From positions 1-11,215 of the forward strand of contig JAEWBU010000256.1 in assembly GCA_023390985.1 (NCBI GenBank): a stretch of DNA of 11,215 nt. The letters are read 5' to 3'. This DNA comes from Pseudomonadota bacterium. Its GTDB lineage: Bacteria; Pseudomonadota; Gammaproteobacteria; Burkholderiales; Burkholderiaceae_C. Made by a program: the position numbers and the translations under genes. Shown piece after piece: positions 1-8,881 of the stretch (the stretch's first letter is position 1; every line of letters starts with the position of its first letter). A model generated the notes under the pieces. The model made no database searches and was not told the DNA's origin. It saw only the letters and a program-made list of their open reading frames with translations.

Positions 1-576
1 GGCGCCGGGCCAGTGCGGGCGGCTGCCGCGTACGCCGGCGCGCGTGCGGCGAGCCGGCACCGTGGGCACCGGCAGCGCGACGTCGCGCGCGATGCGCTCG
101 ACCAGCCGGTACTCCTCGGCGGACAGGCCGTTGAAGTCGGCATGGCGCAGGCGCTGCAGCTCGCTGGCCGTCATGGCGGCGTCGAAGCGCACTTCCTGGT
201 CGGGCTTGCGCGGGCTGCCCTGGCCCACGCGCTGCGGTGCCAGTGCTTCCTGCACGCGCGGACGGCGCTTGACCGGCTCGGCCTTTCCTTCGCCCTGCGG
301 CAGCATCTGCGCCAGGAGCTTCTGCGCCATGCCGGGATCGCGGAAGAAGGCATCGAAGAGTTCGCGGAACACGAGGCGGTCCTGCTCGCGGCCGACCATC
401 ACCGCCTCCAGCGCGGCGCCCAGGTCATCGCGCCGCTCCAGGCCCACCAGCGTCGCGGCCTCGGTGGCGAGCGCGATGCGCGCGCTGTCCACCCGCACGC
501 CGGCGCGTCGCAGCGCCCGCCCGAACCCGGCGATGTTGTCGGCCAGCTTGCCGGTGCGCGCGTCGCCGAGCTGCAT
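1..576 (-). CDS. CoxE-like vWA-domain protein, N-terminal part (truncated by window edge)
   Basis: The frame is open from the ATG at 576 to the window start, giving 192 residues of an unfinished protein that begins MQLGDARTGKLADNIAGFGR. The N-terminal part (LRRAGVRVDSARIALA, then ELFDAFFRDP) resembles the region before the von Willebrand A domain in CoxE-like proteins. The metal-binding vWA domain itself would lie off the window, so this call rests on the N-terminus and context. It is the last visible gene of the S-L-M-MoxR operon. In CO dehydrogenase clusters the CoxD (AAA+) and CoxE (vWA) partners help mature the molybdenum active site, and a similar role is inferred here. An AAGGAG Shine-Dalgarno on the minus strand (582-587) sits 5 nt before the ATG and supports this start. 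A 110-nt gap with a palindromic repeat separates it from the MoxR-like gene, unlike the 12-22 nt gaps upstream. Confidence 0.75.
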   Translation of the reverse strand, partial: MQLGDARTGKLADNIAGFGRALRRAGVRVDSARIALATEAATLVGLERRDDLGAALEAVMVGREQDRLVFRELFDAFFRDPGMAQKLLAQMLPQGEGKAEPVKRRPRVQEALAPQRVGQGSPRKPDQEVRFDAAMTASELQRLRHADFNGLSAEEYRLVERIARDVALPVPTVPARRTRAGVRGSRPHWPGA

Positions 577-589
577 GGCGGCTCCTTCC

Positions 590-676
590 CGTCATTCCCG
601 CGGAGGCGGGAATCCAGTGCGTCCGCCTTCAGCGGACTGCCGGGAGCCCTGGATCCCCGCCTTCGCGGGGATGACG
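590..676. repeat. Palindromic REP/MITE-like intergenic element, copy 1
   Basis: An 87-bp element has two 28-bp arms (590-617 and 649-676) that are inverted copies of each other with three mismatches, around a 31-bp variable centre. Each arm carries its own hairpin: TCCCGC-GGAG-GCGGGA on the left and CCCCGC-CTTC-GCGGGG on the right. The outer ends read CGTCAT and ATGACG. Near-identical arms recur at 6564-6651 and 9972-10057. This copy lies inside the hydroxylase operon, between the MoxR-like stop and the vWA start. It could attenuate transcription or stabilise the upstream mRNA, which is inference. It encodes no mobility protein. Confidence 0.9.
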
Positions 677-686
677 GTGGTGGTTG

Positions 687-1577
687 TCATGCCGCCTCCG
701 GCTTGAGCAGGTCGGCGGCCAGGTCGCGGGTGAGCGCGGCCACGTCCTCGCGCTGCTTGAACAGGATGCCGGCGGTGTCGGTCACCACCTCCGGGTCGAG
801 CGCCAGCGTGTCCAGCGCGACCAGGGCCTTGGCCCACTCCACGCTCTCGGCGATGCCGGGCGTGCGCTGGAAGGCGCTGGCGAAGGGCTGGCTGCGCAGG
901 CGCGCGACGAAGGCCGACACCTGGTCGGCCAGGGCTTCGCCCGCCTGCGGGACGCGCGAGCGCACGATGGCGAGTTCGCGCTCGCGGTCCGGGTAGTCGA
1001 GCCAGTGATAGAGGCAGCGCCGCTTGAGCGCGTCGTGCAGCTCGCGCGTGCGGTTGCTGGTCAGGATGGTCACCGGCGCGGCCTGCGCGCGCACCGTGCC
1101 CAGCTCGGGGATGCTCACCTGGTACTCGCCCAGGTACTCGAGCAGGAAGGCTTCGAAGGGCTCGTCGGCGCGATCGAGTTCGTCGACCAGCAGCACCGCG
1201 CCCGGCGCGGGCGCCCGCAGGGCCTGCAGCAGCGGCCGGTGGATCAGGTACTTCTCCTGGTAGACCTCGCGCTCCGCTTGCGCGGCCGTGCCGTGCCCTT
1301 CCGCCGCGCGCAGGTGCAGCAGCTGCGCCGCGTAGTTCCATTCGTAGAGCGCCTCGCGCTGCTCCAGCCCGTCGTAGCACTGAAGGCGCAGCAGCTCGCG
1401 CCCCAGCGCCGCGGCCAGCGCCTTGGCCAGTTCCGTCTTGCCCACGCCCGGCTCGCCCTCCAGCAGCAGCGGCCGTTGCAGCTTCAGCGCGAGGAAAGCC
1501 GCGGTGGCCAGGCGGCGATCGGCGAAATAGCCGACCGACTGGAGCGATTGGATCAGGGCATCGATGGAGGCTGGCAC
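687..1577 (-). CDS. MoxR-family AAA+ ATPase (CoxD-like)
   Basis: This 296-residue AAA+ ATPase of the MoxR family starts at a GTG (1577), 12 nt after the FAD-subunit stop, so it is probably translationally coupled. Visible motifs are Walker A GEPGVGKT at residues 41-48, Walker B LLVDELDR at 129-136, a sensor-1 like TSNRTRE at 173-179, and LKRR at 184-187 in the arginine-finger region. The C-terminal stretch RTPGIAESVEWAKAL is typical of CoxD-like members. CoxD of Oligotropha acts after translation on the copper/sulfur/molybdenum centre of CO dehydrogenase. MoxR proteins usually work with a vWA partner, which is the next gene. A maturation or cofactor-insertion role for the neighbouring hydroxylase is inferred. 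The family is certain; the exact client is not shown by sequence alone. Confidence 0.92.
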   Translation of the reverse strand: MPASIDALIQSLQSVGYFADRRLATAAFLALKLQRPLLLEGEPGVGKTELAKALAAALGRELLRLQCYDGLEQREALYEWNYAAQLLHLRAAEGHGTAAQAEREVYQEKYLIHRPLLQALRAPAPGAVLLVDELDRADEPFEAFLLEYLGEYQVSIPELGTVRAQAAPVTILTSNRTRELHDALKRRCLYHWLDYPDRERELAIVRSRVPQAGEALADQVSAFVARLRSQPFASAFQRTPGIAESVEWAKALVALDTLALDPEVVTDTAGILFKQREDVAALTRDLAADLLKPEAA

Positions 1578-1589
1578 GATCCCGCGAGA

Positions 1590-2378
1590 TTAGCCCAGCG
1601 CCTTCGCGACCGCTCGCTGCGCCATCACGCTGATGAGCTGCGCGCGGTACTCGGCGCTGGCGTGCAGGTCGCTCGACAGGCCGTCGCTGGAGATCTTCAG
1701 GCCCGCCGAAGCCGGCGTGAAGCTGCGCGACAGCGCGTCCTCCAGGCCCTGGTGGCGGAACACCCCGTTGCCGCCGCCGGTGACCGCCACGCGCACGCCC
1801 GAGGCCGTCTGCGCGACGAACACGCCGATGAGCGCGAAGCGCGAGGCCGGCTGCTTGAACTTGATGTAGGCCGCCTTCGACGGGATCGGGAACGAGATCG
1901 CGGTGATCAGTTCGCCCTCCTCCAGCGCCGTGGCGAAGAGGCCGGTGAAGAAGTCGTCGGCCGCGATCTTGCGCTTGGTCGTCTGCACCGTCGCGCCCAG
2001 GCCCAGGACCGCGCTGGGATAGCAGGCCGCCGGATCGTTGTTGGCCACCGAACCGCCGATCGTGCCGAGCGCGCGCACCTGCCGGTCGCCGATGTGGCCG
2101 GCCAGGTCGGCCAGCGCGGGGATGGCCCGGCGCACCTCGTCGCTGGCGGCGACCTCGGCGTGGCGGGTCATCGCGCCGATAACCAGGTTGTCGCCCTCGC
2201 GCCGGATGCCGGCGAGTTCGCGCACCGCGCCCAGGTCGACCAGCTGCTCGGGGTTGGCCAGCCGCAGCTTCATCGAAGCCAGCAGGGTCTGGCCGCCGGC
2301 CAGCGGCTTGCCGCCGGTACCGGCCAGCCGGGCGGCGTCGGACAGCGCGGTGGGACGTTCGAAGGTGAATGCGTACAT
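1590..2378 (-). CDS. coxM: FAD-binding (medium) subunit of xanthine dehydrogenase-family Mo hydroxylase
   Basis: This 262-residue flavoprotein subunit passes electrons from the iron-sulfur subunit to an acceptor through FAD. Both FAD-binding signatures of the CoxM/CutM family are present: AGGQTLL at residues 27-33 and TIGGSVANNDPAACYP at 106-121. The C-terminal section (SAEYRAQLISVMAQRAV) matches the family's C-terminal domain, and the length is normal for a separate medium subunit. The ATG at 2378 is preceded on the minus strand by an AAGGAG-type ribosome site, and 21 nt separate it from the large-subunit stop. It is third in an S-L-M operon. The coxM symbol is used by homology to the CODH family; true CO oxidation is doubtful (see the large subunit). 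Confidence 0.9.
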   Translation of the reverse strand: MYAFTFERPTALSDAARLAGTGGKPLAGGQTLLASMKLRLANPEQLVDLGAVRELAGIRREGDNLVIGAMTRHAEVAASDEVRRAIPALADLAGHIGDRQVRALGTIGGSVANNDPAACYPSAVLGLGATVQTTKRKIAADDFFTGLFATALEEGELITAISFPIPSKAAYIKFKQPASRFALIGVFVAQTASGVRVAVTGGGNGVFRHQGLEDALSRSFTPASAGLKISSDGLSSDLHASAEYRAQLISVMAQRAVAKALG

Positions 2379-2399
2379 GCTCGTCTCCTTGCGTCGGTT

Positions 2400-4772
<2,373 letters not shown>

Positions 4773-4794
4773 GGTGTTGTCTCCTCGAAGCGGT

Positions 4795-5283
4795 TCAGGC
4801 CGATGCCGTGGCGACGCCCTGCTCCATGGCGGAGCGGCCCTGCTGCACGGCCTTCACGATGTTCTGGTAGCCGGTGCAGCGGCAGATGTTGCCCTCGAGC
4901 TGCTCGCGGATCTCGGCCTCGGACGCCTGCGGATGGCGCTGGCACAGGTCGATGGCGCTCATCACCATGCCCGGCGTGCAGAAGCCGCACTGCAGGCCGT
5001 GGCAGTCCTTGAACGCGGCCTGCATCGGGTGCATGGCGCCGTCCGCGGCCGCGATGCCCTCGATGGTGGTGATTTCCGCGCCGGGGTGCTGCACGGCCAG
5101 CGTGTTGCACGACTTCACCGCCTTGCCGTCCACCAGCACCGTGCAGGCGCCGCACTGCGCGGTGTCGCAGCCCACGTGGGTGCCGGTCAGGCGCAGGTGC
5201 TCGCGGATCGCGGTCACCAGCAGCGTGTTCGGCGGCACGTCCAGGCTCGCGGCCTTGCCGTTGACTTTCAATTGGACCTGCAT
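4795..5283 (-). CDS. coxS: 2Fe-2S small subunit of xanthine dehydrogenase-family Mo hydroxylase
   Basis: This 162-residue iron-sulfur subunit relays electrons from the molybdenum centre to FAD. The plant-ferredoxin-type cluster is bound by C39, C44, C47 and C59, and the second [2Fe-2S] cluster by C99, C102, C134 and C136 (HGLQCGFCTPGM and GNICRCTGYQ). All eight ligands are present and length matches CoxS/CutS. I chose the ATG at 5283, giving MQVQLKVNGK, because a TTGGAGA ribosome site lies just upstream and the family begins there. The frame stays open to 5394, but that extension is non-conserved and fills the control region. It is the first gene of the S-L-M operon, divergent from the GAF-Fis regulator. 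S-L-M order is typical of form II clusters; form I clusters are M-S-L. Confidence 0.94.
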   Translation of the reverse strand: MQVQLKVNGKAASLDVPPNTLLVTAIREHLRLTGTHVGCDTAQCGACTVLVDGKAVKSCNTLAVQHPGAEITTIEGIAAADGAMHPMQAAFKDCHGLQCGFCTPGMVMSAIDLCQRHPQASEAEIREQLEGNICRCTGYQNIVKAVQQGRSAMEQGVATASA

Positions 5284-5455
5284 GCTCGTCTCCAAGGGTG
5301 GGGGAACTCCTGACCGGGCCATTCTTGGAGCCGCCTCCACCCCCCTACCTAGGCGAAACCCTAGAAGGTGGCGGGAGCTCGCGGAAATTCTCAAAATGGA
5401 ACAACGGCAGGGCGATCATCGCCCGCGCCCGGCAAACCCCACGGAGACCACCGTC
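5284..5455. promoter_or_regulatory. Divergent control region between the hydroxylase operon and its regulator
   Basis: These 172 bp separate the coxS-like ATG (5283, minus) from the regulator GTG (5456, plus). They hold an inverted repeat CTAGG-N6-CCTAG at 5349-5364, which can also be read as two CCTAG direct repeats 12 bp apart. This is a plausible binding site for the adjacent regulator. A second inverted pair, CTCCAAG (5290-5296) and CTTGGAG (5324-5330), would in the minus-strand transcript place the coxS ribosome site in a stem. I see no TGGCAC-N5-TTGC sigma-54 promoter. I cannot assign sigma-70 boxes with confidence. Confidence 0.5.
5443..5446 (+). promoter_or_regulatory. Ribosome binding site deciding the regulator start
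   Basis: GGAG lies 9 nt before the in-frame GTG at 5456. The alternative ATG at 5396 has only a weak GGA 10 nt upstream. This favours the GTG start. Confidence 0.5.
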
Positions 5456-6559
5456 GTGCTCATCAAGGACGCAACCCGCCTGCAGGACATCGAGCGCGCG
5501 CGCCGCGCGGTGATGTTCGAAGGCCGCTCGGCCACGGATGTGCTGGTGGACCGCTGGTTCGAGCGCAGCTGGATCGAGCGCTCCTGGCGCCGCTGCCTCG
5601 CGCAGGGCCAGCGTCCCGACCAGCGCGTCGGCTTCGACCTGCTGCCCGCGCAGGCCATGCGGCGCGCCGAGGAAGCGGGCCACGAACTGCTGCAGGCCGC
5701 GCGGCCGGTGATGTCGAGGCTGTCGCGCGCGATCGCCGGCAGCCGCTATTTCGCGGTGCTCACCGATGAGCAGGGCACCGTCATCGGCGTGGACGGCGCC
5801 ATCGATCGCAGCGACCGCCGCGCCGACCTCATCACGCGCGTCGGGGTGGACCTGTCCGAGCGCGCGGTGGGCACGACGTCGATCTGCGCGGCGCTCATCG
5901 AGCTGCAGCCGGTCTGGCTGCACCGCGGCGAGCACTTCTACGAGGACACCAGCTGCTACAGCTGCGCGGGCGCGCCCCTTATCGGGCCGGACGGCCGCAC
6001 GGTGGGCATGCTCGACCTCACCGGCATCGACGCCGCCGAGCGGCCGGAGCTCAAGCACCTGGTCGTGCAGTCGGCGCGCGGCATCGAGAACGCGCTGGCG
6101 CTCGCACGGCCGCATGCGCTGCTGCTGCGCCTGAACTGGCCGGGCCGCGACTTCGGCGACGACGACGGCCTGCTCTGCCTGGACCGCGACGGCGCCATCG
6201 TCGGCGTCAATCCCGGCGCGCGCCAGATGCTGGGCGTGCTGGTGGCCGGCGCGGCGCATTGCAGCGAGCTGTTCGCCACGCCGTGGGAAGCCTTCTTCGA
6301 CCTCGCGCGCAAGGACGGTTCGGCGCTCGAGGTGCCGCTGTGGTCGGGCTTGACGCTGCAGGTGCTGCCGCAGATGCCCGGCCACGCGCAGGTGCCGCGT
6401 CCCGCCGCGACGGATTCGCGCCTGCCGCTCAAGGACCTGGAGAGCGAGCTCATCCGCCAGGCCGTGCAGGACGCGCGCGGCAATGTGATGGCGGCGGCAC
6501 GTCGGCTGGGGATCAGCCGGGCGACGGTGTACCGCAAGCTCGGGCAGCGGGGGCGCTGA
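5456..6559 (+). CDS. AcoR-like GAF-PAS-Fis transcriptional regulator lacking the AAA+ domain
   Basis: From the GTG at 5456 this encodes 367 residues; an ATG at 5396 would add 20. The N-terminus (IERARRAV, then IERSWRRCLAQGQRPDQ) and a GAF domain at about residues 90-215 match the sensor half of AcoR-type activators. The GAF part holds a CYSC motif (C167, C170) just before the AGAPLIGPDGRTVGMLDLTG stretch. A PAS-like segment follows at about 235-310 (DGLLCLDRDGAIVGVNPGAR). The C-terminus is a Fis-type helix-turn-helix at about 328-362 (NVMAAARRLGISRATVYRKL). The AAA+ ATPase that contacts sigma-54 in AcoR, with its GAFTGA loop, is missing: the PAS runs almost straight into the HTH. It therefore probably acts on a sigma-70 promoter. 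Divergent placement suggests it controls the Mo hydroxylase operon; the ligand is unknown. Confidence 0.85.
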   Translation: MLIKDATRLQDIERARRAVMFEGRSATDVLVDRWFERSWIERSWRRCLAQGQRPDQRVGFDLLPAQAMRRAEEAGHELLQAARPVMSRLSRAIAGSRYFAVLTDEQGTVIGVDGAIDRSDRRADLITRVGVDLSERAVGTTSICAALIELQPVWLHRGEHFYEDTSCYSCAGAPLIGPDGRTVGMLDLTGIDAAERPELKHLVVQSARGIENALALARPHALLLRLNWPGRDFGDDDGLLCLDRDGAIVGVNPGARQMLGVLVAGAAHCSELFATPWEAFFDLARKDGSALEVPLWSGLTLQVLPQMPGHAQVPRPAATDSRLPLKDLESELIRQAVQDARGNVMAAARRLGISRATVYRKLGQRGR

Positions 6560-6563
6560 TTGC

Positions 6564-6651
6564 CGTCATTCCCGCGAAGGCGGGAATCCAGAGCTCCCGA
6601 CTCCCGGCCGCCAAGGGGAAGCACTGGATCCCCGCCTCCGCGGGGATGACG
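6564..6651. repeat. Palindromic REP/MITE-like element, copy 2, at a convergent gene junction
   Basis: This 88-bp copy has arms at 6564-6591 and 6624-6651 around a 32-bp variable centre. Each arm contains a hairpin: CCCGC-GAAG-GCGGG on the left and CCCCGC-CTCC-GCGGGG on the right. It occupies nearly the whole gap between the regulator stop (6559) and the modE stop (6654). It may serve as a bidirectional terminator for the two converging genes, though neither hairpin is followed by a clear T-tract. Arms are near-identical to copies at 590-676 and 9972-10057. Confidence 0.9.
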
Positions 6652-6653
6652 AT

Positions 6654-7384
6654 TCAATCGCCGAGCGCGATCACCACCGCCGACTCATCCACCTTCACCG
6701 TCACCGCACTCCCCGCGCGCAGGCCACTGCGGGCCGAGGCGAACCCCACCATCGCCAGTCCACCGGGCAACTGCACTGACACCTCGTCGCCCGCGTCGCC
6801 ACGGGCGACGCGGGCCGCGCGGCCTTCGAGGTGATTGCACCGGCGGCCTTTCGCGCGCCCGGACGCGCGACCGTCACCGACGTCGCCTTGCACAGCGCCA
6901 GCACCGGAAGGTCCGCCGCCAGTTCGAGCAGCTCCGCGCTCTCGGCCGTGATGCGCGCGGCCAGCGTGCCGCCGCCCGCCAGGGCCAGCAGCACGCGCAC
7001 CAGAGGCCCGCTGGTTTCCAGCCGGGCCACGGTGGCAGGCCACTGGTTGCGCATGCTGGTGCGCAGCGCGAGTCCGCCCAGCCCGCCCAGCACCTTCTCC
7101 CGCGTCCGCGCCATCGCGGCACCGGCGCGCAGCAACTGCTCGCCCGCCGGCGTCAGTCGCGCACCGCCACCGCCCGCGCCGCCGACCGCGCGCTCCACCA
7201 GCGGCAGGCCGGCGAGGTTGGACAGCATGTCCAGCGCCTGCCAGGCGGCCTTGTAGCTCACGCCGGCTTCGCGCGCGGCCTGCGAGATCGAGCCGCATTC
7301 GCCGACCCGGCGCAGGATCTCCAGCCGCTTGTCGGTGGCGGCGTGGCCCAGGGCCTGGTCGAGGTGGAGTCGGGCGCGCGGCAT
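6654..7384 (-). pseudogene. modE: modE, molybdate-responsive repressor, interrupted by a frameshift
   Basis: ModE is the molybdate-sensing dimeric repressor of modABC. The ATG at 7384 opens a winged-HTH domain with the ModE pattern (DKRLEILRRVGECGSISQAAREAGVSYKAAWQAL) followed by a first TOBE half ending LPVLALCKATSVTVARPG. At codon 183 (6838-6836) the correct reading jumps back one base. The second TOBE half (NHLEGRAARVARGDAGDEV to ESAVVIALGD) is in the other frame and ends at TGA 6654-6656. One missing base near 6836 explains this; repaired, the protein would be 243 residues, close to E. coli ModE at 262. Left unrepaired, the first frame runs to a stop at 6701-6703 and makes 227 residues with a scrambled 44-residue tail. 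The DNA-binding half would survive but the di-TOBE sensor would not. A sequencing error or a real lesion are both possible; I see no canonical slippery heptamer. It is divergent from modA. Confidence 0.85.
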
Positions 7385-7393
7385 GGCCTGCGA

Positions 7394-7422
7394 TTGTGGC
7401 GTCAAACACGGCGCCGTACACT
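7394..7422 (+). promoter_or_regulatory. modA: Candidate sigma-70 promoter for modABC
   Basis: TTGTGG (7394-7399) and TACACT (7417-7422) match the -35 and -10 boxes partly (3 of 6 and 4 of 6) with an ideal 17-bp spacer. The expected transcription start, near 7429, falls inside the ModE-box-like palindrome. This is a prediction from spacing and sequence only. Confidence 0.45.
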
Positions 7423-7425
7423 CTT

Positions 7426-7448
7426 CGCTATTCCATGCATGAATAGCG
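7426..7448. promoter_or_regulatory. Candidate ModE-binding site (Mo box) over the modA start
   Basis: CGCTATTC and GAATAGCG form a perfect 8-bp inverted repeat with a 7-bp spacer. The CGCTAT...ATAGCG halves resemble known ModE boxes, whose E. coli consensus has CGnTAT-type ends. It lies between the divergent modE and modA genes and overlaps both the predicted modA transcription start and the modA ATG at 7439. Bound repressor would block initiation directly. Location, symmetry and neighbouring modE together make the call fairly strong. Confidence 0.7.
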
Positions 7449-8194
7449 CAATGCGATCCGCCGCCCTCCTCCTGGGCGCCATTCTCCTGAACGGCGCGGC
7501 CCACGCGGCCGAAGTCAGCATCGCCGTGGCCGCCAACTTCACCGTCCCCATGCAGAAGCTCGCCGCCGCCTTCGAGCAGGCGAGCGGTCACAAGGCCACG
7601 CTGGCCTTCGGGTCCACCGGGCGCTTCTACGCCCAGGTGAAGAACGGCGCGCCCTTCCAGGTGCTGCTGGCGGCCGACGACGAGACGCCCGCGAAGCTGG
7701 AGAAGGAGGGCCTGGCGGTGGCCGGATCGCGCTTCACCTATGCCACCGGCCGGCTGGTGCTGTGGAGCGCCAGTCCGGGGGTGGTGGACGATCGCGGCGA
7801 GGTGCTGAAGAAGCCCGGCACGGAGAAGATCGCTATCGCCGATCCGCGGCTCGCGCCCTACGGTGCCGCGGCGCTGGAAACGATGGGCCGGCTCGGCGTC
7901 GCGCAGGCGCTGCAGCCTCGCATCGTGCAGGGCGAGAACATCTCGCAGGCCTACCAGTTCGTGCTGACCGGCAATGCGCGGATGGGATTTGTCGCGCTCT
8001 CGCAGGTGATGGTCGATGGCCGGATCGAGAAGGGCTCGGCCTGGCGGGTGCCGTCGGAGCTGCACGCGCCGATCAGGCAGGACGCCGTCGTGCTGGGCGC
8101 CGGCAAGGATAACCCCGCGGCCGCGGCGCTGATGGCATTCCTGCGCAGCGAGCCCGCGCGCGCCATCATCCGCGCGCACGGCTACGAGCTGTAG
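7439..8194 (+). CDS. modA: Molybdate ABC transporter substrate-binding protein
   Basis: ModA is the periplasmic protein that captures molybdate and delivers it to ModBC. The 251-residue product has a short signal peptide (RSAALLLGAILLNGAAHA, cleavage expected before AEVSIAVAANF). Typical ModA landmarks follow: AANFT at 31-35 and FGSTGRFY at 57-64, whose N and S side chains lie at the oxyanion site in homologues, then ADPRLAPYGAAALETM and the GENISQAYQFV region. Two starts are possible, ATG 7439 and ATG 7451 (247 residues). Neither has a good Shine-Dalgarno, and the first lies inside the candidate Mo box, so 7451 may be the true start. It heads the modABC operon, with the modB start 3 nt after its stop. 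Repression by ModE with abundant molybdate is expected from the family. Confidence 0.93.
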   Translation: MNSAMRSAALLLGAILLNGAAHAAEVSIAVAANFTVPMQKLAAAFEQASGHKATLAFGSTGRFYAQVKNGAPFQVLLAADDETPAKLEKEGLAVAGSRFTYATGRLVLWSASPGVVDDRGEVLKKPGTEKIAIADPRLAPYGAAALETMGRLGVAQALQPRIVQGENISQAYQFVLTGNARMGFVALSQVMVDGRIEKGSAWRVPSELHAPIRQDAVVLGAGKDNPAAAALMAFLRSEPARAIIRAHGYEL

Positions 8195-8197
8195 CCC

Positions 8198-8881
8198 ATG
8201 CCGATCACGCGCGAAGACCTCGGCGCCATCTGGCTGACGTTCAAACTGGCGAGCGCGACCACCGCCGTGCTGCTGGTGCTCGCCACGCCGCTGGCCTGGT
8301 GGCTGGCGCAGGCGCGCGGGCGCTGGGCCGCGCTGGTCGGCGCGATCGTGGCGCTGCCCCTGGTCCTGCCGCCGACGGTGCTCGGCTTCTACCTGCTGGT
8401 GGTGTTCGGGCCGCAGGGCTGGGGCGGGCAGCTGACGCAGGCGCTTGGCCTGGGCCTGCTGCCGTTCACCTTCGGCGGGCTGCTCGTGGCTTCGGTGATC
8501 TACTCGCTCCCGTTCGCGGTGCAACCGCTGCAGCATGCGTTCGAGGCCGTCGGCCGGCGGCCGATGGAAGTGGCCGCGACCTTGCGAGCGAGCCCGCTCG
8601 ACGCCTTCTTCACCGTGGCCCTCCCGCTCGCGCGGCCCGGCTTCATCACGGCCGCGATCCTCAGCTTCGCGCACACCGTGGGCGAGTTCGGCGTGGTGCT
8701 GATGATCGGCGGCAACATCCCGCAGCAGACGCGCGTGGTGTCCACGCAGATCTACGGCCACGTCGAGTCGCTCGCGTACACGCAGGCGCACTGGCTCTCG
8801 GGCGGAATGCTGGCGTTCTCGTTCCTGGTGCTGCTGGGGCTTTCGCTGTTCACGCGGCGCACGGCGCGGGTGATGCCATGA
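8198..8881 (+). CDS. modB: Molybdate ABC transporter permease
   Basis: ModB is the inner-membrane channel subunit of the molybdate importer. The 227 residues contain about five hydrophobic membrane spans (for example ATTAVLLVLATPLAWWLA, VGAIVALPLVLPPTVLGFYL and GMLAFSFLVLLGLSLF). The cytoplasmic EAA-type loop that contacts the ATPase is at about residues 127-147 (EVAATLRASPLDAFFTVALP). Near it, the TVGEFGVVLMIGGNIP stretch is highly characteristic of ModB. Its ATG is 3 nt after the modA stop and its TGA overlaps the modC ATG in an ATGA arrangement, so all three genes are translationally coupled. No separate ribosome site is evident. Confidence 0.95.
   Translation: MPITREDLGAIWLTFKLASATTAVLLVLATPLAWWLAQARGRWAALVGAIVALPLVLPPTVLGFYLLVVFGPQGWGGQLTQALGLGLLPFTFGGLLVASVIYSLPFAVQPLQHAFEAVGRRPMEVAATLRASPLDAFFTVALPLARPGFITAAILSFAHTVGEFGVVLMIGGNIPQQTRVVSTQIYGHVESLAYTQAHWLSGGMLAFSFLVLLGLSLFTRRTARVMP

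Noticed and set aside
589..690. The VIPAKAGIQ / SFPRRRES-like peptides translated from the repeats
   Set aside because: These are readings of the palindromic element itself and recur at each copy. They are not conserved proteins.
4795..5394. A longer coxS-like start at 5394 (199 residues)
   Set aside because: The added 37 residues are not family-like and cover the control region. The ATG at 5283 has a proper ribosome site and gives the normal length.
5284..5455. A sigma-54 promoter expected beside an AcoR-like regulator
   Set aside because: No TGGCAC-N5-TTGC-type element on either strand, and the regulator lacks the AAA+ domain.
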